Below, piece by piece: positions 31,741 to 36,252 of a stretch of DNA of 36,252 nt; position 1 is the first letter of the stretch; the number at the start of each line of letters is the position of its first letter. This DNA comes from Chitinophagaceae bacterium. Its GTDB lineage: Bacteria > Bacteroidota > Bacteroidia > Chitinophagales > Chitinophagaceae. The notes below the pieces were generated by a model. That model saw only the letters and a list, made by a program, of their open reading frames with translations. It ran no database searches and was not told where the DNA came from. The DNA is taken from assembly GCA_947380435.1 (NCBI GenBank), contig CANCRC010000004.1, positions 1-36,252 on the forward strand. Reading direction: 5' to 3'. The translations under genes and the position numbers were made by a program.

Positions 31741-34179
31741 ATGAGTACTACAAAGTTTATTGACGAGCATTTATTCCCTGGTCAAATAGGATATTTTTTA
31801 ACCATTCTTGCATTAGTTGCTTCTTTAGTGGCAACTTATTCTTTTGCTAAAGCATTTTTCTCCAAAGAAATATCTCTGCAAGCGCAATGGGAAAAATTAG
31901 CCAAAATAGCTTTTATTATAGAATCGATAGCGGTATTCTCTTGCTTTGTGGTTTTATTTTATATTATTTCAAATCATTTGTTTGAGTATAAGTATGCCTA
32001 TACACATAGTGACAAAAACTTACCCTACCAATATTTATTAAGTTGTTTTTGGGAAGGGCAGGAAGGAAGTTTTTTATTATGGAGCTTCTGGCACTGCGTT
32101 TTAGGATTGGTCGTACTTGCTACTAAAAAGAAATGGGGTAGCTCTTTTTCTGGAGTGATGATGGTATTGAACTTTGTTCAATTTTGCTTAGCCACTATGA
32201 TAGTGGGCTTGTATATATTTGATATGAAATTAGGAAGCAGTCCATTTTCGTTGTTAAGAGAGGAAATGAGCTGGCCTATTTTATCCAGACCCGATTATTT
32301 ACACCTTATTAAAGATGGCACCGGCTTAAATACTTTATTACAGAATTATTGGATGGTCATTCATCCGCCTATTTTATTTTTAGGATTTGCTTCTACCACT
32401 ATTCCATTTGCTTTTGCAGTGGTGGGCTTAATTAAAAAGAAACATGATTGGATGGATATTTGTTTGCCTTGGGCAACATTTTCCGCGGGCATATTGGGTT
32501 TAGGTATTATGATGGGAGCTGCTTGGGCTTACGAGAGTTTAACTTTCGGCGGTTATTGGGCTTGGGATCCGGTAGAGAATGCCTCTCTGGTTCCTTGGTT
32601 AACCTTAGTTTCTGCTATTCATGCTTGTATTATTTATAGAAAAACAGGATCTAGTTTAAAATTGACTTATTTATTTTTCGGTATTAGTTTTTTATTAGTA
32701 TTGTATTCTACTTTTTTAACAAGAAGTGGTATACTAGGAGACACTTCAGTACATGCCTTTACCGACTTAGGAATGAATGGGCAACTACTTAGCTTCTTAT
32801 TAATTTTTGTCATTCCTTACTTCGTTTTATTTTTTGCAAGGTTTAAATATATGCCCGAGCCTCAAAAAGAGGAAGCTATTGATAGCAGAGAATTTTGGAT
32901 GTTGATAGGCTCTCTTGTTTTATTTTTATCGGCGGTAGTTATTATTGCTATTACTTCTATACCCGTATTCAATAAATTATTTGGAACAAAAATTGCTCCT
33001 CCAGAAGATGCAGCCTTTGCACATAATCAAGTACAAGTATTTGTAGCTATTATTATTGGTTTATTAACCGCAACGGGACAGTTTTTAAAATTCAAAGGAA
33101 CTGCTAAAGCATTTTTAATTGAAAAACTTAAAATGCCTTTACTAGTGACAATTGCAATTACTGCGCTTGTGTATATTTTTGTGGGCGTTGCTTTTAAAGA
33201 AAAAGGTATTGGATTTGAAGGGGCTATTTATGTAGCTATGTTTGCTGCTATTTATGCTATTGTTGCCAATGTTTTCTTTTGGATCACTATGCAAAAAGGA
33301 AAATTAAAATCGGCAGGGTCTTCTATTGGTCATATAGGTTTTGGAATGGTTTTATTAGGTATTTTAATATCCTCTTCCAATAAAACAGTATTAAGTTGGA
33401 ATACCACTGGTATTAGCCCACTTCGTATGGAATCAAAAAAGAACCCAGCTGGCAACCCTAGAGAAAACATTACTTTGTTTGAAGGTATTGCCACTGACAT
33501 GGGAAAATTTATGGTCACCTATGTGCGTGATACTTTTGACGTATTAGATAAAAGATTTTTTGAACTTAAATTTAAAGAGAAGAAAACAGAAGAAACTTTT
33601 TTCCTTTATCCTGATGTATTGAAAAACAATAAAGGCATGGAAGGTTTCTCTGCGAATCCTTCTTCTAAACATTATTGGAATAAAGATATTTTCGTGTATG
33701 TGACTTCTTTTCAAGATAATTCTAAAGAAGACACTACCCGTTTTAAGCCATATCAAATTGCAGTGGGCGATTCTATTTTTTATAGCAATGGCTATATTAA
33801 ATTAGAAAAAGTTTTAGTGAATCCGAACCCCAGCAGACCAGCAGGGTCTAACGAGCTTGTTTTACAATTAGCCGTTACTTCTAAAGAAGGTTTAAAGTAT
33901 ACGGCTAGTCCAGGTATTATATTGCAGGGCATGAGTTTGCAAGCCAATTTAGACACTATTAAGGCGCAAAACCTAGTGCTAAGTTTTAATAAAGTAATTG
34001 ATCAACAAAAAGGAACTTTAGAAATTGGGGTGAAAGAATCGGCTGCCTTAACCAATTTAATTACATTAAAAGCCTATGAATTCCCTTTCATTAATTTATT
34101 ATGGTTAGGGGTAATTATTATGACTTTTGGCTTTGGGGTAGCTACTTGGAGCAGGGTGGCTAAGTTAAAAGAAAAGTAA
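31741..34179 (+). CDS. ccmF: Cytochrome c heme lyase subunit CcmF
   Basis: The 812-residue multi-spanning inner-membrane protein ligates heme from CcmE to apocytochrome c. The tryptophan-rich WWD segment at about 265-286 (TFGGYWAWDPVENASLVPW) and the flanking histidines His208 (WMVIHPP) and His294 (SAIHAC) are the heme-handling elements; SCFWEGQEGSFLLW near residue 101 is also typical. About 13-15 membrane segments precede a large periplasmic domain (about 545-775) and a last anchor. It is longer than E. coli CcmF (about 650) because of that domain, as usual in Bacteroidota. It is co-transcribed with ccmE. Confidence 0.95.
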   Translation: MSTTKFIDEHLFPGQIGYFLTILALVASLVATYSFAKAFFSKEISLQAQWEKLAKIAFIIESIAVFSCFVVLFYIISNHLFEYKYAYTHSDKNLPYQYLLSCFWEGQEGSFLLWSFWHCVLGLVVLATKKKWGSSFSGVMMVLNFVQFCLATMIVGLYIFDMKLGSSPFSLLREEMSWPILSRPDYLHLIKDGTGLNTLLQNYWMVIHPPILFLGFASTTIPFAFAVVGLIKKKHDWMDICLPWATFSAGILGLGIMMGAAWAYESLTFGGYWAWDPVENASLVPWLTLVSAIHACIIYRKTGSSLKLTYLFFGISFLLVLYSTFLTRSGILGDTSVHAFTDLGMNGQLLSFLLIFVIPYFVLFFARFKYMPEPQKEEAIDSREFWMLIGSLVLFLSAVVIIAITSIPVFNKLFGTKIAPPEDAAFAHNQVQVFVAIIIGLLTATGQFLKFKGTAKAFLIEKLKMPLLVTIAITALVYIFVGVAFKEKGIGFEGAIYVAMFAAIYAIVANVFFWITMQKGKLKSAGSSIGHIGFGMVLLGILISSSNKTVLSWNTTGISPLRMESKKNPAGNPRENITLFEGIATDMGKFMVTYVRDTFDVLDKRFFELKFKEKKTEETFFLYPDVLKNNKGMEGFSANPSSKHYWNKDIFVYVTSFQDNSKEDTTRFKPYQIAVGDSIFYSNGYIKLEKVLVNPNPSRPAGSNELVLQLAVTSKEGLKYTASPGIILQGMSLQANLDTIKAQNLVLSFNKVIDQQKGTLEIGVKESAALTNLITLKAYEFPFINLLWLGVIIMTFGFGVATWSRVAKLKEK

Positions 34180-34292
34180 ATTATAGAAATTAGAGGTTCT
34201 CAAAGGTTACTTTTCTTAGATTAGTGTATTAAATTTATAGAAACTATATATAATAGTCAGTATTTAGGTTTTCAATAATTTCAGCTATTAAA

Positions 34293-34904
34293 ATGAAAAA
34301 AGGCTTTGTCTATATTATGTTTTTTTGTTTGTCGGGCTTTACTAGTTTAAAGGCTACTGCGCAAACCATGAACAATGACACCATTCGTGTGGAAGCTTTT
34401 ATTACACCTGAAGGAGATACTATCCCACAATCTTGGTTGCCAACAGTAGAAGTCATTGCTATACAATCGGCACGTTGGAAAAACTATTGGAGAAACTGGA
34501 CTAGGCTTCGCAATGCAGTGTATGTAACTTATCCCTATGCTAAAACAGCTAGTAAATTAATTACGGAGGTTAATAATCAGTTGGCGGGCATTAGCGATGA
34601 AGGACAAAGAAAAAAAATAATTAAGTCTAGAGAAAAGGAAATGAAAAGAGACTTTGGAGATAAAGTAACTAGTTTGTCAGTGTACCAAGGAAAAGTACTC
34701 ATGAAATTAATTAATAGAGAAACAGGAAATAACTGTTATGAAATAATTAAAGAATATAAAGGAGGCTTTAATGCAGGATTTTGGCAAACAGTGGCCTTTG
34801 TTTTTGGAAGCAGTTTAAAGCAACAATACGACCCTCAAGGGGAGGATAAAGACATTGAAAAAATTGTCTTAGAATTACAAAAGCTCTACGGCTACAAGGG
34901 TTAA
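34293..34904 (+). CDS. DUF4294 family exported protein
   Basis: The 203-residue product has a signal peptide (about 1-24, ending ATAQ) and the DUF4294 pattern: [16 protein letters not shown] near the N-terminus, [24 protein letters not shown]-like [19 protein letters not shown], and [10 protein letters not shown]-like [31 protein letters not shown]. The family is Bacteroidota-specific, and its role is unknown; a periplasmic location follows from the signal. The 113-base spacer after ccmF shows neither a clear -7 box nor a terminator, so read-through from ccmF is possible. glnS follows at 60 bases. Confidence 0.83.
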   Translation: MKKGFVYIMFFCLSGFTSLKATAQTMNNDTIRVEAFITPEGDTIPQSWLPTVEVIAIQSARWKNYWRNWTRLRNAVYVTYPYAKTASKLITEVNNQLAGISDEGQRKKIIKSREKEMKRDFGDKVTSLSVYQGKVLMKLINRETGNNCYEIIKEYKGGFNAGFWQTVAFVFGSSLKQQYDPQGEDKDIEKIVLELQKLYGYKG

Positions 34905-34909
34905 GCATA

Positions 34910-34936
34910 GGGGTAGGTTTTTGGGGCAGGTTTTTG
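34910..34936 (+). repeat. 13-bp tandem repeat, two copies, upstream of glnS
   Basis: GGGGTAGGTTTTT is followed at once by GGGGCAGGTTTTT and a final G (12 of 13 identical). The repeat ends at the base before the glnS -7 box, and TACCCC at 34943-34948 is complementary to the first GGGGTA. Confidence 0.8.
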
Positions 34937-34944
34937 TATCTTTA
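34937..34944 (+). promoter_or_regulatory. Probable -7 box for glnS
   Basis: TATCTTTA matches TAnnTTTG at all but the last base and lies 19 bases before the glnS ATG. A TTTTTGG run near 34918-34924 could serve as a -33 element at slightly short spacing. Confidence 0.35.
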
Positions 34945-34963
34945 CCCCATACTAATTACCATC

Positions 34964-36252
34964 ATGAGCGAAGAAAAGAGTCTAAATTTTATTGAAGAAA
35001 TTATATCCCAAGATTTGGCATCGGGTAAGTACGACCAAATTTTAACCCGATTCCCACCCGAGCCTAATGGTTATTTACATATTGGACATGCTAAAAGTAT
35101 TTGTTTAAACTTTGGATTAGCTAATCATTTTGGAGGAGGCACCAATCTAAGATTCGATGATACCAATCCCACTACAGAAGAAACTGAATATGTAGATAGT
35201 ATTAAGGCCGACTTGAAATGGTTGGGCTTTAACTGGGTGAAGGAATGTTATGCATCGGATTATTTTGATACGCTTTATGGTTTTGCAGTTCAATTAATAG
35301 AGAAAGGATTGGCCTATGTAGATGATAGCAGTCCTGAAGAAATTGCTTTACAAAAAGGAACACCTACTGCGGCAGGAACAGGAAATGAATATAGAAATAG
35401 ATCCATTGCTGAGAATTTGGAATTGTTTACAAATATGAAGGCGGGTAAATATGCAGATGGCGCAAAAGTGTTAAGAGCTAAAATAGATTTAGCGAATCCT
35501 AATATGCTTTTAAGAGATCCTATTTTATACCGTATCAAAAAAGCGCATCATCACCGTACTGGAGATACATGGTGTATTTACCCCATGTACGATTTTGCAC
35601 ATGGACAAAGTGATTCCATTGAAAAAATTACCCATTCCATTTGTACTTTGGAATTTATTCCACACAGAGCCTTGTATGATTGGGGTATTGAAAATTTAGG
35701 TATTTATCCATCCAAGCAATATGAATTTTCTCGTTTAAATATTACGTATACTATTTTAAGTAAAAGAAAATTATTACAACTTGTACAAGAAGGCCATGTA
35801 AATAGTTGGGATGACCCTCGTATGCCTACCATTAGTGGTATGCGACGTAGAGGCTATACAGCAGAGAGTATCAGAGATTTTTGTGATAGGATAGGCATTG
35901 CTAAAAGAGAAAACATTATTGATTTTAGTTTATTAGAATTTTGTGTGAGAGAGCATTTAAATAAAATTGCACAAAGAAGAATGGTGGTCACCGATCCTAT
36001 TAAATTAGTCATTACCAATTATGATAAAGGAGAGGAGATACTTCATTCTGAAAATAACCCGGAGGATCCTGAAGGAGGCGTGAGAGCTATTCCATTTAGT
36101 AATGAACTATATATTCAAAGAGACGATTTCATGGAAGAGCCTACTAAAAAATATTTTAGACTAGGGCCCGGTTTAATGGTACGTTTAAAGAGTGCCTATA
36201 TTGTTAAGTGCGATAGTTTTGAAAAAGATGCAGCGGGTGTAGTGCAAACTGT
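34964..36252 (+). CDS. glnS: Glutaminyl-tRNA synthetase, 5' part (runs off the window)
   Basis: An uninterrupted frame of 429 codons from ATG 34964 continues to the right edge. It opens with [18 protein letters not shown], whose HIGH motif is at residues 39-42, and has [19 protein letters not shown], the anticodon-directing [14 protein letters not shown] and LSKRK, the KMSKS equivalent. This is GlnRS, which charges tRNA-Gln directly, rather than GluRS. About 130 C-terminal residues of the expected ~560 are missing because of the window edge. A 13-bp tandem repeat and a -7-like box precede it. Confidence 0.95.
   Translation, partial: MSEEKSLNFIEEIISQDLASGKYDQILTRFPPEPNGYLHIGHAKSICLNFGLANHFGGGTNLRFDDTNPTTEETEYVDSIKADLKWLGFNWVKECYASDYFDTLYGFAVQLIEKGLAYVDDSSPEEIALQKGTPTAAGTGNEYRNRSIAENLELFTNMKAGKYADGAKVLRAKIDLANPNMLLRDPILYRIKKAHHHRTGDTWCIYPMYDFAHGQSDSIEKITHSICTLEFIPHRALYDWGIENLGIYPSKQYEFSRLNITYTILSKRKLLQLVQEGHVNSWDDPRMPTISGMRRRGYTAESIRDFCDRIGIAKRENIIDFSLLEFCVREHLNKIAQRRMVVTDPIKLVITNYDKGEEILHSENNPEDPEGGVRAIPFSNELYIQRDDFMEEPTKKYFRLGPGLMVRLKSAYIVKCDSFEKDAAGVVQT

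Noticed and set aside
1-36252. CRISPR array, tRNA genes, insertion sequences or phage genes
   Set aside because: No regularly spaced repeats, cloverleaf-like segments, transposase motifs or phage structural genes were seen; spacers are all short and the genes are mainly housekeeping.

Overview
The window is AT-rich chromosomal DNA from a member of the Bacteroidota, most likely a Chitinophagaceae-like aerobe. Three things point there: several genes are preceded by the Bacteroidota -7 box TAnnTTTG rather than by Shine-Dalgarno sites; many products are typical of the phylum (PafA phosphatase, Nramp-Usp fusion, DUF3078 barrel, DUF4294, tandem DUF1080 hydrolase, CxxxY-type CcmE); and the order miaB - sigma-54 activator - lptE - TPR-like - secG fits the phylum. 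I see no tRNA, rRNA, insertion sequence, prophage or CRISPR array. No gene-free stretch exceeds 300 bases.

Positions 1-6155 (+) are the 3' part of a hexuronate catabolic operon: the tail of a probable glucuronate isomerase, KDG kinase, KDPG aldolase and a hexuronate-type MFS permease. It continues into an exported double-DUF1080 (3-keto-glycoside hydrolase family) protein and a Tat-exported Gfo/Idh/MocA oxidoreductase. Together these suggest periplasmic processing of a glycoside or glycosiduronate, uptake of the acid sugar, and flow through KDG and KDPG to pyruvate and glyceraldehyde-3-phosphate. Positions 6165-8877 (-) hold a short GT35 alpha-glucan phosphorylase homologue with Thr in place of the cofactor lysine, and a lipoprotein of unknown function.

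Positions 9060-12638 carry an Nramp metal transporter fused to a universal-stress domain, NADP-isocitrate dehydrogenase, a hairpin terminator and a tiny exported Cys/His-rich protein (-). From 12764 to 17928 there is a PafA phosphatase (-) divergent from an alpha-oxoamine synthase (+), with a 20-bp palindrome between them, then BrkB/YihY and MltG (-). Positions 17956-22420 (-) form one transcription unit with a recognisable promoter and terminator: miaB, a receiver-less sigma-54 activator, lptE, a TPR-like gene and secG.

Positions 22533-31246 hold a DUF3078 outer-membrane protein, purK divergent from an orphan ABC ATPase, a DinB/BstA-type thiol transferase, the pair TonB-like/folC, and a translationally coupled pair of an uncharacterised radical SAM protein and an EamA permease, followed by a small membrane protein. 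Positions 31273-34179 hold ccmE-ccmF for cytochrome c maturation, then a DUF4294 protein and glnS, which runs off the window end.

Most of this is housekeeping. The best leads for new biology are the phosphorylase lacking its PLP lysine, the hexuronate/3-keto-glycoside linkage with an oxidoreductase lacking the normal glycine loop, the radical SAM protein with extra cysteines, the Cys/His-rich mini-protein, and promoters placed so close to ATG that the mRNAs should be leaderless. No wholly unknown multigene system is evident.
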